From an uncultured Bacteroides sp. (GTDB taxonomy: Bacteria > Bacteroidota > Bacteroidia > Bacteroidales > Bacteroidaceae): DNA of 64,000 nt. Each line of letters opens with the position of its first letter. Positions within the stretch are counted from its first letter, which is position 1. Positions 43,453-53,354 of the stretch are shown in pieces. A program made the translations under genes and the position numbers. Location: NCBI GenBank assembly GCA_944321495.1, contig CALULP010000013.1:91882-155881 (forward strand), read 5' to 3'. The notes beneath the pieces were generated by a model. The model had not been told where the DNA came from and did not search any database. It worked only from the letters and a program-made list of their open reading frames with translations.

Positions 43453-45825
43453 ATGAACAAAGTTAGGCATTTCATATCATACTTATTGGTTCTTTGCCTG
43501 CTGACAGCCTGCTCTACCACGAAGCACCTGCCTGAGGGAGAGGTGCTCTACATCGGGCAGAAAGCCACGATAGTAGATAACCCCATGCCTACCGATGTGG
43601 GAGAGACGGCATTGGAAGAAGCGAACGCCGCACTGGACAAAGCGCCCAACAACTCCATACTGGGCGTGCGCATGCCTTTCCCCGTAGGGCTATGGATATA
43701 CAACGGATTCAAGAAGTACGAGAAAGGATTGGGCCGCTGGATATTCAACCGCTTTGCCGCCGACCCCGTGCTGCTTTCGTCCGTCAATCCGGATATACGC
43801 ACGCAGGCTGCCACCAACGTGTTGCACGAATACGGCTATTTCAACAGCGCGATAAGCTATGAAACTTTCTACCAGCCCAAGGACTCACTCAAGGCCAAGG
43901 TGCAATACACCATCAGCATGGGACGCCCCTACTTCATCGACACGTTGGAATACAGAGGGTTCTCCCCGCTCACGCTGCGCATCATGCAATTGAGCCGCCG
44001 CCGTTCCCTCATCCGCCCCGGCGAACAATTCAACGTGGAGGACCTCGATGGCGAGCGTACCCGCATCAGCAACCTGCTGCGCAATATAGGTTACTACTAC
44101 TTCCGCCCCGACTACCTGACCTACCAGGCAGACACCATCCAAGTACCGGGCGGGCATGTGCAGATGCGCATGGTGCCCGCGCCCGGCATGCCCCGGGTGG
44201 CCGAGAAACCGTTCCGCGTGGGGCGTACCACGGTAGAGATACTGGGCAAGAACGGCGAGGCGCCCAACGACAGTACCGACTACCGCGACCTGCGCATCTA
44301 CTACCACGACAAGCTGCACGTCCGCCCCAATATGCTGTACCGCTGGATAGACTACAAAGGCTACCGGCACAAACGGCAGGTGGAAGACAGCGCAGGCATC
44401 AGCCGCCAACGCTCGGCGGAGAGCCTGTACAGCCTGTACCGCCAGAGCCGCGTGCAAGAGCGCCTGGCCAACGTGGGCATCTTCCGCTACCTGGAGATGC
44501 GATACACGCCCAGGGATACGGCTTTTGTGTCCGACACCCTCGACCTGGCCATCCGCACGGCGCTGGACAAGCCCTACGACGCCGAGCTGGACTTCAACGT
44601 CACCATGAAGAGCAACAACCAGACGGGACCGGGAGCCGCCTTCACGCTGACGAAGAAGAACGTCTTCGGCGGAGGCGAGAGCTGGAACGTGAAGCTCAAC
44701 GCCTCCTACGAGTGGCAGACGGGGCCCAACAGCACTTCGGCCATGAACAGCTATGAGTTCGGACTGTCTACCTCGCTGATTTTCCCGCGGGTGGTATTCC
44801 CCCGCATGGGCGGCAACGAATACGACTTTCCCGCCACCACGACTTTCCGCCTCTATGCCGACCAGCAGAACCGCGCCCGGTACTACAAGCTGCTGGCTTT
44901 CGGCGGGAACGTCACCTACGACTTCCAGCCGCACGCCACGCGGAAGCACAGCATCACGCCCTTCCGGCTGACGTTCAACGTGCTGCGAAACCCCACCGAT
45001 GAGTTCCGCCAGCTGCAGGAAGACAATCCCGCCTTGTACGTCAGCCTGCGCAACCAGTTCATCCCGGCCATGGAGTACACCTACACGTTCGACAACACCA
45101 ACACGGGGCAGACGTTGCGCCGCCGCCCGCGCCGCCACACGTTCTGGTGGCAGACCACCGCCACGTCCGCCGGCAACGTGACATCGGCCGTCTACCGCAT
45201 CTTCGGGCAGCCTTTCGGCAAGCGGGAGAAGAGGCTGATGGGCGTGCCCTTCGCCCAGTTCCTGAAGCTGAACACCGAACTGCGCCACCACTACCGCATC
45301 GACCGCAACCAATCGCTGGCCTCACGCCTGGCGCTGGGCGCCATCTGGTCGTATGGCAACGCCACGACGGCGCCCTACACCGAGCAGTTCTACATCGGCG
45401 GAGCCAACAGCGTGCGCGCCTTTTCCGCCCGCAGCATAGGCCCGGGGGGCTATCCGCCCAACGAGGACAACAGCTACGCCTTCATCAACCACGTGGGCGA
45501 CATACGCTTTGAGGCCAACGTGGAATACCGCTTCCGCATCGTGAGCGACCTCCACGGGGCGGTGTTCCTCGATGCGGGCAACGTGTGGCTGATGCGCCGC
45601 GACGAGGGCCGCCCGGGGGGCGAGTTCACGCTAAGGGACTTTCCCCGCCAGATAGCCCTGGGCACCGGGGTGGGCATCCGTTACGACATGGACTTTCTGG
45701 TGTTCCGCCTGGACTGGGGCATCGCCCTGCACGACCCCTACGACACCGGACGGCGCGGCTATTACAACATCCCCCGCTTCAAGGACGGCACGGCCATACA
45801 CTTCGCCATCGGCTATCCGTTCTAA
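43453..45825 (+). CDS. BamA/TamA-family outer-membrane lipoprotein (TamL-type)
   Basis: 790 residues. Unlike proteobacterial TamA it begins with a lipoprotein signal (LLTACSTTKHLPEGE, Cys20), the TamL variety of Bacteroidetes. POTRA-like segments occupy about 35-370, and the C-terminal half is the bacterial surface antigen (D15) barrel, with EQFYIGGANSVRAFSARSIGPGGY and a closing aromatic-ended strand HFAIGYPF. Paired with the upstream TamB-like protein, it should act in outer-membrane biogenesis. Confidence 0.93.
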   Translation: MNKVRHFISYLLVLCLLTACSTTKHLPEGEVLYIGQKATIVDNPMPTDVGETALEEANAALDKAPNNSILGVRMPFPVGLWIYNGFKKYEKGLGRWIFNRFAADPVLLSSVNPDIRTQAATNVLHEYGYFNSAISYETFYQPKDSLKAKVQYTISMGRPYFIDTLEYRGFSPLTLRIMQLSRRRSLIRPGEQFNVEDLDGERTRISNLLRNIGYYYFRPDYLTYQADTIQVPGGHVQMRMVPAPGMPRVAEKPFRVGRTTVEILGKNGEAPNDSTDYRDLRIYYHDKLHVRPNMLYRWIDYKGYRHKRQVEDSAGISRQRSAESLYSLYRQSRVQERLANVGIFRYLEMRYTPRDTAFVSDTLDLAIRTALDKPYDAELDFNVTMKSNNQTGPGAAFTLTKKNVFGGGESWNVKLNASYEWQTGPNSTSAMNSYEFGLSTSLIFPRVVFPRMGGNEYDFPATTTFRLYADQQNRARYYKLLAFGGNVTYDFQPHATRKHSITPFRLTFNVLRNPTDEFRQLQEDNPALYVSLRNQFIPAMEYTYTFDNTNTGQTLRRRPRRHTFWWQTTATSAGNVTSAVYRIFGQPFGKREKRLMGVPFAQFLKLNTELRHHYRIDRNQSLASRLALGAIWSYGNATTAPYTEQFYIGGANSVRAFSARSIGPGGYPPNEDNSYAFINHVGDIRFEANVEYRFRIVSDLHGAVFLDAGNVWLMRRDEGRPGGEFTLRDFPRQIALGTGVGIRYDMDFLVFRLDWGIALHDPYDTGRRGYYNIPRFKDGTAIHFAIGYPF

Positions 45826-45873
45826 AGCCGTATTTCCCTGCGGGTTTATGCCCGGTATATGATGATTATTTGT

Positions 45874-45881
45874 TACTTTTG
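45874..45881 (+). promoter_or_regulatory. -7 element of the nucleotidyltransferase gene
   Basis: TACTTTTG matches TAnnTTTG, 34 bp before the start codon; no TTTG at the -33 position. Confidence 0.55.
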
Positions 45882-45915
45882 CAGGCAAATGAACAACCCT
45901 TAACAGAAAATCATC

Positions 45916-46827
45916 ATGAAACCTACTCTTTTCCTCCTCGCCGCCGGCATGGGAAGCCGCTACGGCGGACTGAAACAGCTGGACGGACTGGGTCCGAACG
46001 GCGAGACCATCATGGACTACTCCATCTACGACGCCATCCACGCCGGCTTCGGCAAACTGGTGTTTGTCATCCGCAAGGACTTCGAGCGGGACTTCCGCGA
46101 GAAAATCATCTCCAAGTACGAGGGGCACATCCCCTGCGAGCTGGTGTTCCAGTCGCTCGACGCCCTGCCCCAGGGCTTCGCCTGCCCGAAGGGGCGCACC
46201 AAGCCGTGGGGCACGAACCACGCCGTACTGATGGGCGCCGGCGTCATCCACGAGCCGTTTGCGGTAATCAATTGCGACGACTTCTACGGGCGCGACTCGT
46301 TCCAGGTGATGGGGCGCTTCCTCTCCGCCCTGCCCCAGGGCAGCACGGGCACTTATGCCATGGTAGGCTTCCGCGTGGGCAATACGTTGAGCGAAAGCGG
46401 GACCGTCTCGCGCGGCATCTGCGGCACCGACGAGCGGCGCATGCTGACCTCGGTGGTGGAGCGCACCAAGATACAGCGCATGGACGGCGAGGTGAAGTAC
46501 CTGGACGACGACGGCCAATGGGTGGCCACGCCCGAGACGACGCCCGTGAGCATGAACTTCTGGGGATTCACGCCGGACTACTTCAGCCACAGCGAAGAGT
46601 ACTTCCGCACCTTCCTCAGCGACCCGCGGAACATGGAGAACCTGAAGAGCGAATTCTTCATCCCGCTCATGGTGGACAAGCTCATCAAGGACGGCACCGC
46701 CACCGTGGAGGTGCTGGACACCACGAGCAAGTGGTTCGGCGTCACCTACCCCGAAGACCGGCCTGCCGTGGTAGAAAAGATTAAGTCGCTGATAGCCAGC
46801 GGTATGTACCCCGAGCACCTGTTCTAA
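45916..46827 (+). CDS. Sugar-phosphate nucleotidyltransferase-like protein
   Basis: 303 residues of the NTP_transferase fold. The N-terminal LLAAGMGSRYGGLKQLDGLGPNGETIMDYSIYDA contains the G-x-G-x-R nucleotide-binding loop and the conserved Lys, and FAVINCDDFYGRDSF the metal-binding Asp. Members transfer an NMP to a sugar phosphate; which sugar is not evident. Expressed from its own promoter; the following spacer carries the 23-bp array. Confidence 0.85.
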   Translation: MKPTLFLLAAGMGSRYGGLKQLDGLGPNGETIMDYSIYDAIHAGFGKLVFVIRKDFERDFREKIISKYEGHIPCELVFQSLDALPQGFACPKGRTKPWGTNHAVLMGAGVIHEPFAVINCDDFYGRDSFQVMGRFLSALPQGSTGTYAMVGFRVGNTLSESGTVSRGICGTDERRMLTSVVERTKIQRMDGEVKYLDDDGQWVATPETTPVSMNFWGFTPDYFSHSEEYFRTFLSDPRNMENLKSEFFIPLMVDKLIKDGTATVEVLDTTSKWFGVTYPEDRPAVVEKIKSLIASGMYPEHLF

Positions 46828-46881
46828 GCCAACGCCCCGGCGGCGGAGGCCCCGACCCGGCCGCAGTCCCGGTGAAATCGA

Positions 46882-46986
46882 GAGTGCACTCTTGACCTTG
46901 CCGTGAGTGCACTGAAGGATTCATCGTGAGTGCACTGAAGGATTCACCGTGAGTGCACTGAAGGATTCACCGTGAGTGCACTCACG
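46882..46986. repeat. 23-bp tandem array, 4 units plus part, upstream of metA
   Basis: Units at 46882-46904, 46905-46927, 46928-46950 and 46951-46973 are exactly 23 bp, then a partial unit ends at 46986. Each has the palindrome AGTGCACT. The end units extend it to perfect dyads: AGAGTGCACTCT (46881-46892) and CGTGAGTGCACTCACG (46971-46986); the inner units break it with ACTGAAGGATTC. Confidence 0.92.
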
Positions 46987-47040
46987 TTTCCGCCGTCACC
47001 GCAACCTATATGTAACACTAACCATACCAACCTATCGACC

Positions 47041-47958
47041 ATGCCCCTGAACTTACCCGACCGGCTTCCGGCCATCGAACTGCTGAAGCAGGAGAACATC
47101 TTCGTCATCGACCACTCGCGCGCCACGCGGCAGGACATCCGCCCGCTGCGCATCGTGGTGCTCAACCTCATGCCCCTGAAGATTACCACCGAGACCGACC
47201 TCGTGCGCCTGCTCTCGAACACCCCGCTGCAGGTGGAAATGTCGTTCATGAAGATAAAGAGCCACACGCCCAAGAACACCCCCATAGAGCACATGCAGGC
47301 CTTCTACACCGACTTCGAGGTGATGCGCCACGAGAAGTACGACGGCATGATTATCACCGGCGCCCCCGTGGAGCAGATGCCCTTCGAAGAGGTGAGCTAC
47401 TGGAACGAGGTGACCGAGATATTCGACTGGGCGCGCACCCACGTCACCTCCACCCTCTACATCTGCTGGGCGGCGCAAGCCGGGCTGTACCACCACTACG
47501 GCGTGCCCAAGTACCCGCTTCCGGCAAAGATGTTCGGCATCTTCCCCCACCGCGCCCTGCAGCCGCTGCACCCCATCTTCCGCGGCTTCGACGACGTGTT
47601 CTACGTGCCCCACAGCCGCCACACCGAGGTGCGCCGCGAAGACATCCTCCGCGTGCCCCAGCTCACGCTGCTCTCCGAGTCGCCCGACGCAGGCGTCTAC
47701 ATGGTCATGGCAAGGAACGGGCGCGACTTCTTCATCACCGGGCACTCCGAGTACTCCCCGCTGACGCTCGACACCGAGTACCGCCGCGACCTGGCCAAAG
47801 GCCTGCCCATCGGCATGCCCCGGAACTACTACGTGGACGACTGTCCGGACAAGGGAGTGCTCGTGCGCTGGCGCGCCCACGCCAACCTGCTCTTCTCGAA
47901 CTGGCTGAACTACTTCGTGTACCAAGAAACGCCCTACGACATCAATGAAATCGGCTAA
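47041..47958 (+). CDS. metA: Homoserine O-acyltransferase MetA (predicted acetyl-CoA specific)
   Basis: 305 residues of the MetA/HTS family, which acylates homoserine in methionine synthesis. Catalytic Cys142 (ICWAAQAG), His235 and Glu237 (TGHSEYS) fall at the E. coli numbering. Position 111, which sets acyl-CoA choice, is Glu (GAPVE); Gly is found in succinyl-specific enzymes, Glu in acetyl-specific ones, so O-acetylhomoserine is the predicted product. The start at 47041 (MPLNLPDRLPAIELL) is the conserved family start. The tail overlaps the next gene by 14 bp. Confidence 0.95.
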   Translation: MPLNLPDRLPAIELLKQENIFVIDHSRATRQDIRPLRIVVLNLMPLKITTETDLVRLLSNTPLQVEMSFMKIKSHTPKNTPIEHMQAFYTDFEVMRHEKYDGMIITGAPVEQMPFEEVSYWNEVTEIFDWARTHVTSTLYICWAAQAGLYHHYGVPKYPLPAKMFGIFPHRALQPLHPIFRGFDDVFYVPHSRHTEVRREDILRVPQLTLLSESPDAGVYMVMARNGRDFFITGHSEYSPLTLDTEYRRDLAKGLPIGMPRNYYVDDCPDKGVLVRWRAHANLLFSNWLNYFVYQETPYDINEIG

Positions 47959-49795
47959 GCGCATAGAACTCCTCGCCCCTGCCCGCGACCTGGCGTGCGG
48001 GCTCGCCGCCGTGGACCACGGGGCCGACGCGGTGTACATCGGCGCCCCCCGCTTCGGCGCCCGCGCCGCCGCCCCCAACTCGCTGGACGACATCCGGCGG
48101 CTCGTGGACCATGCCCACCTTTACAACGCGCGCGTCTACGTGGCCCTCAACACCATCCTGACCGACCGCGAACTGGCCGAGGCCGAACGCCTCATCCACG
48201 ACCTGTACCGCATAGGCGCGGACGCCCTCATCGTGCAGGACATGGGCATCACCCGCCTCCCCCTGCCCCCCATCCCCCTCCACGCCAGCACGCAGACGGA
48301 CAACCGCACGCCGCAGAAGGTGCGCTTCCTGGCCGACGCCGGTTTCCGGCAAGTGGTGCTCGCCCGCGAGCTGTCGCTGGGCGAGATAGCCGCCATCCAT
48401 CGCGCCTGTCCCGACGTGCCGCTCGAGGTGTTCGTCCACGGCGCCCTTTGCGTCAGCTACAGCGGCCAGTGCTACGCCAGCCAAGCCTGCTTCGGGCGCA
48501 GCGCCAACCGCGGGGAGTGCGCCCAGTTCTGCCGCCTGCCTTTCGACCTGGCGGATGCCGACGGCAAGACCGTCGTCCGCGGCAAACACCTCCTCTCGCT
48601 GAAAGACATGAACCGCCTGGACCGCCTGGAAGCGCTGCTCGACGCCGGCGCTACCTCCCTGAAGATTGAAGGACGCCTGAAGGACGCCGCCTACGTGAAG
48701 AATGTCACCGCCGCCTACCGGCAGCGGCTCGACGCCATCCTGAAGCGGCGGCCGGAGTACGTGCGCGCCTCGTCGGGCAGTTGCGACTACACCTTTGCGC
48801 CCAACGTAGCCAAGAGCTTCAACCGGGGCTTCACCGCCTATTTTCTGGACGGGCGGGGCGAAGACGTGTCTTCCCCCGACACCCCCAAGTCGCTGGGCGA
48901 GGCCATGGGCACGGTGAAGGAACAGCGCGCAGGCTGCCTCAGCGTGGCAGGCGTGAAGCCTTTCCACAACGGGGACGGCGTGTGTTACCTGGACGGCGAA
49001 GGGAAGCTACAGGGCTTCCGCATCAACCGGGTGGAGGGCAACAAGCTGTATCCGGCAGGCAGCATCCCGCGCATCGCCCCACGCACTCCTCTGTTCCGCA
49101 ACTACGACCAGGAGTTTGAACGGCAGCTTGCCCGCCCCTCCGCCGAACGTACCATCGCCCTTACTTGGGAACTGGGCGAGCATCCGCACGGGTTCACCCT
49201 CACCGCCGCCGATGAAGACGGCAACCGCGTGTCCCTGCCCTTCGCCCACCCCAAAGAGACCGCCCGCACGCCCCAGCAAGACAACCTGCGCGCAGTGCTG
49301 TCCAAGCTGGGCAATACGCCCTTCCGCGTGCGGCGCGAAGAGGACATCTGCCTCGCCCTGTCCGGCAACTGGTTCCTGCCCGCATCGGCGCTGGCCGAAT
49401 GGCGCCGGCAAGTCATCGGGCGGCTGATAACGCTGCGGCGCATCAACTACCGCCGCGAAACAGCCGTATGGCGTCCCAGCACGCACCCCTATCCGGCAAC
49501 CTCCCTCACCTACCTGGGCAACGTGTTGAACCAGTCCGCACGCAGTTTCTACCAAAGCCACGGCGTACAGCAGGTCGCCCCCGCTTTCGAGCAGCAACCG
49601 GCAACCGACGCCATACTGATGACCTGCCGCCACTGCCTGCGCTACAGCCTGGGATGGTGCCCCACCCGGCAGCACGAACACTCACCTTACCGCGAGCCAT
49701 ACTACCTGGTATCTGCCGACGGGCGGCGCTTCCGCCTCTCGTTCGACTGCAACAATTGCCTCATGCACGTACACGGAGAGGCTAAGGACAAATGA
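47945..49795 (+). CDS. U32-family protein, RlhA (YdcP)-like
   Basis: 616 residues. The N-terminal TIM-barrel-like part begins KRIELLAPARDLACGLAAVDHGADAVYIGAPRFGARA, followed by the U32 signature EVFVHGALCVSYSGQCYAS and the cysteine set CFGRSANRGECAQFCRLPF. A long C-terminal part ending in CRHCLRYSLGWCP and CNNCLMH suggests additional metal binding. The size and domain order resemble RlhA, which hydroxylates 23S rRNA C2501 in E. coli, rather than a true peptidase. The start overlaps metA by 14 bp, so the two are translationally coupled although no pathway link is evident. Confidence 0.88.
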   Translation: MKSAKRIELLAPARDLACGLAAVDHGADAVYIGAPRFGARAAAPNSLDDIRRLVDHAHLYNARVYVALNTILTDRELAEAERLIHDLYRIGADALIVQDMGITRLPLPPIPLHASTQTDNRTPQKVRFLADAGFRQVVLARELSLGEIAAIHRACPDVPLEVFVHGALCVSYSGQCYASQACFGRSANRGECAQFCRLPFDLADADGKTVVRGKHLLSLKDMNRLDRLEALLDAGATSLKIEGRLKDAAYVKNVTAAYRQRLDAILKRRPEYVRASSGSCDYTFAPNVAKSFNRGFTAYFLDGRGEDVSSPDTPKSLGEAMGTVKEQRAGCLSVAGVKPFHNGDGVCYLDGEGKLQGFRINRVEGNKLYPAGSIPRIAPRTPLFRNYDQEFERQLARPSAERTIALTWELGEHPHGFTLTAADEDGNRVSLPFAHPKETARTPQQDNLRAVLSKLGNTPFRVRREEDICLALSGNWFLPASALAEWRRQVIGRLITLRRINYRRETAVWRPSTHPYPATSLTYLGNVLNQSARSFYQSHGVQQVAPAFEQQPATDAILMTCRHCLRYSLGWCPTRQHEHSPYREPYYLVSADGRRFRLSFDCNNCLMHVHGEAKDK

Positions 49796-49808
49796 AAAGG
49801 AAAGCACT

Positions 49809-50846
49809 ATGGAACGAGGCACAAAGGACAAGCACGGAAGAATGAGGGATAACGGACAAGCGCGCCGCACGTCCCGCAACCCTTTTCCCACCGCTACCGG
49901 TATTCTGCTGCTCTTCCTTTTCCTGCTGGCATCCTGCCACTACCGGCGCCCCGACCTGACCGATGCCCGCCTTACCCAAGAAGCGCGGGACTCGCTGGAA
50001 TGCCTGCACCTGCACCACTACACCCGGGGCACCAACCTGCAAGTGCTCGCCGACTCCGTCCAACTGGAATGGCTCCCGGTGAAAGGCTCATACGACATAT
50101 TGCAACGAGGCGACCGTGTGGTAGTGGCCGAGATAGCCATCCACCCTGCCGACAGCATAGACACGGTGTGGGTGAAACTGGCCCATTCACAGGAGATACA
50201 GGGCTGGCTGCGCGAGTGCGACATGATGAGCTCATTCGTGCCGGTCGACAGCATCTCGCAAGCCATCCACCTGTTCAGCGACACCCATGCACAATATTTC
50301 CTCCTTGTCCTGGCCACTTTCACCGGCGTATGGATGTTCCGGCTGGCACGCCGCAAACAAATCCGCATGGTCTTCCTCAACGACATCGACAGCCTGTACC
50401 CCTTGCTGCTGTGCCTGCTTATGGCATTCTGCGCCACCCTATACGAAAGCATGCAACTCTTTGCGCCCGACACGTGGCAGCATTTCTATTTCAACCCCAC
50501 GCTGTCGCCCTTGCATGTGCCGCCTGTATTAGCAGCATTCCTCATCGGCATGTGGCTGTTCATCGTGGTACTGCTTGCCGCACTGGATGACCTGTTCCGC
50601 CAGCTGTCCTTCACCGCTGCCATCGCCTACCTGCTGGGACTTGTCTCGTGCTGCATATTCTGCTACGTACTGTTCATTTTCACTACCCGCATATACATCG
50701 GCTATGTGCTGTTGGCAGGCATGGCATGGCTGTTTGCCCGCCGGTTACGCCTGTCGCTACGCCATCCTCATTACCGCTGCGGACGCTGCGGCTACAAGCT
50801 GGACCGGAAAGGCACCTGCCCCCACTGCGGCGCCCTCAACGAATAA
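49809..50846 (+). CDS. Membrane protein with C-terminal zinc ribbon, function unknown
   Basis: 345 residues. A hydrophobic segment with lipobox-like LLASC (Cys43) precedes a soluble domain of about 120 residues, likely SH3-like (VLADSVQLEWLPVKGSYDILQRGDRVVVAEI ... HSQEIQGWLRECDM). Then come about five transmembrane helices (about 155-320) and a short C-terminal zinc ribbon CGRCGYKLDRKGTCPHCG. It starts 13 bp after the U32 gene and probably shares its transcript. I recognise no assigned function. Confidence 0.72.
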   Translation: MERGTKDKHGRMRDNGQARRTSRNPFPTATGILLLFLFLLASCHYRRPDLTDARLTQEARDSLECLHLHHYTRGTNLQVLADSVQLEWLPVKGSYDILQRGDRVVVAEIAIHPADSIDTVWVKLAHSQEIQGWLRECDMMSSFVPVDSISQAIHLFSDTHAQYFLLVLATFTGVWMFRLARRKQIRMVFLNDIDSLYPLLLCLLMAFCATLYESMQLFAPDTWQHFYFNPTLSPLHVPPVLAAFLIGMWLFIVVLLAALDDLFRQLSFTAAIAYLLGLVSCCIFCYVLFIFTTRIYIGYVLLAGMAWLFARRLRLSLRHPHYRCGRCGYKLDRKGTCPHCGALNE

Positions 50847-50880
50847 AGTCCTCCCCGGGAAAAAGGCAGGCATCTATTCC

Positions 50881-53280
50881 TCAGAAACGGAAGCGGAACT
50901 CTATACCCGCCTGGAGCGGTCGTCCCTGTTGCCGGAAGCCATTGCCCAGACTTTCAAAATAGAATGTGGTGTAATCAGTATTGAGCGCGTTGCGCAACCA
51001 GACATCGACCTGCGCGATGCCCCGGCGGAAACTGATGCGCCCGTTCAAAGTGCCGTAGAAAGGTTGGCTGACGGTGTTCTGCTCCGTCCAGTAAATGCGC
51101 CCCGCACCGGCATAGTTCACGTCCAAACGGATATCATCGAATAGTGCCCCGGGGCGAAGGTCGTACAGGTAACTGATGCCGGCATTAAGGGTATGGCGTG
51201 GCACAAAAGGCACAAAATGCCCGTCGTAATCGGTTCCGGCCTCATCACCCGTCTGGTAATCTGTAAAGGTGGCATGCGTATACCCGTAGCCCAAAGACAA
51301 AGAAAGAGCATCGGTCAACGCACTGCGCACGGCTGCTTCCACGCCCAGGCTCCGGCTGCGCCCGGCATTGACAGTCACACGGCCTAACCCATGGGAAGAG
51401 AAACGGGATATCTGCTGGTCGCGCGTATCCATGCAGAAAGCAGAGAAATCTGCCAACAGACGCCCGCCGGCAAGGGTAAGATGCGTACCCGCCTCATAAT
51501 TCCAGGCATACTCCGGCCTATAACGGGTAGCTCCATCCACATCAGGTTCAGCCACTTTCATTTGCTCAATCATCTGGGCATAGCGGCTGAAGTTGGCATC
51601 GGCAGCTATGGCGTCCATCATGGAGTTGCGCAACGCCGACGTCACCAAGTCGGAAAACATCTGGATATTGTAGCCTCCCGAACGATAGCCGCGGGCAGCC
51701 GTGAGGTAAACACTGTTCCCCTTTGCCCACTCATAGCGCAAAGCAAACTTAGGAAGCAATTGTATATAGTCCGTAGAGCGGCTTCCCCGGTAAGCGGCAA
51801 GCGCACGAAGCGGAGCGGCATTTTCCACAGTGACCGGGAAAGGCATCCCGGGCATGTCGACTGTCATGGAGAATGCAAAATCGGCAAGGTCGGAAACCGA
51901 ACTATAATCCATCCACATCTTTTCATAATCCAGCCGTAAGCCCACAGTAGCCGACAGTCCCTCCACCAACAGGTTGTCAAAAGTAGACTGGTGGAACACG
52001 GCGCCGCTCAAAGTAGGAGTATCAAAACTCCCGCCGATGTAAAGGCTTTCGTTGTTCAAAGCGAGGTGCATGGCAGGCGCTCCTTGGGAAGCCAATCCGT
52101 CGAACACTTCGTTCACATTGCCTTCTATCACCTCGGTAATGCCTTGCCGATGAAAATCTACCGGGCCGTCGGTATGCAACGATTGGTAAAAGCCAAAGAT
52201 GCCGGTAGTCCATTGCCAGTTTGCACCGGGCTTCGACTTGAGTACTATTTCTTCGGAAAGGGTATGCAAACGTTGTTTTTGGGTGATATTGAAAAGGTCG
52301 GCCGGTGAAAAGTCCTGGTCAAGGAACATGCGGTCGCGCAAATGCTGGTAACCGGTAACGGCACTCACCGTGAAATGCCGCGCCTGGTATTCCAGGTTCA
52401 ATCCGCCATTCAGCAGGCTACGGCGATAACTGCCCCGTTCGTTATTGGCAATTTTGCCGATGTAAGGCTCAAGGCTTTCCGGCTGTTCTGCCGGGTCAAG
52501 GGCTCCCAGATAATGGTAGGGATACCCCCCCTGGTCACCATACTCATAACTCAGGTTCACATCCACCTTCCAGTTGCTCCCGGGCAAATAGATGGCACGC
52601 ATCCGTCCGCCCGCCGACCGGCTTTTGTCCACACGTTCATTATTCCGGTAAGCATTGCGGAAGAAACCGCCCTGATAGTCATAGAAGCCTCCTGCCGAAA
52701 ATGCCATCCGCTCGGAGATGCGGTGATAATGGGTTACCGAAGCATTATAATCATTGTACATCCCTGCCCCCAGGCGCAAGTCCGTCCCTTGGTATGAGAA
52801 AGGCGACTTGGTATGTACCTTAATAAGCCCGCCCATGGCATTGCGCCCGTAAAGCGTGCCCTGCGGTCCGCGCAAAACGTCAATACGCTCTATGTCCGCA
52901 TAGCTGAAGTCGAACGCCGATTTGTCTATGTAGGGAATATTGTCCACATACAACCCCACGGAAGGCGTATTGATGCGCGAGCCGATGCCGCGGATGTAAA
53001 CGGCAGTCGTGAGCCGCGAACCGTAATCGGGGATGAACAGATTGGGCACTATGCCCGTCAGGTTCTTGACAGACCTGACCTGTGCTGCCTGCATTTCCTG
53101 TTGCGAAAGCACGGTGGCAGAAGCCGGTTGCTCGCGCAACTTCAAGTTTTCCTTAGGGCTGGCTATCACCACCACCTCCTCGATATCCACCACGCGCAGG
53201 GTATCGGCGTCTTCGGCACGTGCGCCACTCCAGGCGGCAAGCCCTCCCAACACCAGCAAGATTATTTTCTTCATCCTCAT
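50881..53280 (-). CDS. TonB-dependent outer-membrane receptor
   Basis: About 799 residues from MRMKKIILL at 53280 (a second ATG lies at 53274). The signal peptide ends near ARA; the TonB-box region is DIEEVVVIASP; the plug has TGIVPNLFIPDYGSRLTTAVYIRGIGSR and VDVLRGPQGTLYGRNAMGGLIKV; the barrel ends in a phenylalanine (GIEFRFRF). No SusD partner or N-terminal carboxypeptidase-like domain is present, so a siderophore, cofactor or other small-ligand role is more likely than a polysaccharide one. LuxR- and HxlR-type genes lie directly upstream on the same strand. Confidence 0.92.
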   Translation of the reverse strand: MRMKKIILLVLGGLAAWSGARAEDADTLRVVDIEEVVVIASPKENLKLREQPASATVLSQQEMQAAQVRSVKNLTGIVPNLFIPDYGSRLTTAVYIRGIGSRINTPSVGLYVDNIPYIDKSAFDFSYADIERIDVLRGPQGTLYGRNAMGGLIKVHTKSPFSYQGTDLRLGAGMYNDYNASVTHYHRISERMAFSAGGFYDYQGGFFRNAYRNNERVDKSRSAGGRMRAIYLPGSNWKVDVNLSYEYGDQGGYPYHYLGALDPAEQPESLEPYIGKIANNERGSYRRSLLNGGLNLEYQARHFTVSAVTGYQHLRDRMFLDQDFSPADLFNITQKQRLHTLSEEIVLKSKPGANWQWTTGIFGFYQSLHTDGPVDFHRQGITEVIEGNVNEVFDGLASQGAPAMHLALNNESLYIGGSFDTPTLSGAVFHQSTFDNLLVEGLSATVGLRLDYEKMWMDYSSVSDLADFAFSMTVDMPGMPFPVTVENAAPLRALAAYRGSRSTDYIQLLPKFALRYEWAKGNSVYLTAARGYRSGGYNIQMFSDLVTSALRNSMMDAIAADANFSRYAQMIEQMKVAEPDVDGATRYRPEYAWNYEAGTHLTLAGGRLLADFSAFCMDTRDQQISRFSSHGLGRVTVNAGRSRSLGVEAAVRSALTDALSLSLGYGYTHATFTDYQTGDEAGTDYDGHFVPFVPRHTLNAGISYLYDLRPGALFDDIRLDVNYAGAGRIYWTEQNTVSQPFYGTLNGRISFRRGIAQVDVWLRNALNTDYTTFYFESLGNGFRQQGRPLQAGIEFRFRF

Positions 53281-53354
53281 AGAATCGCTATCTTTTTTCG
53301 GGCTGCAAAGTAAGCCGAAAAGTTCCATCCTTGCAATCCTAATTAATGAGGAAA

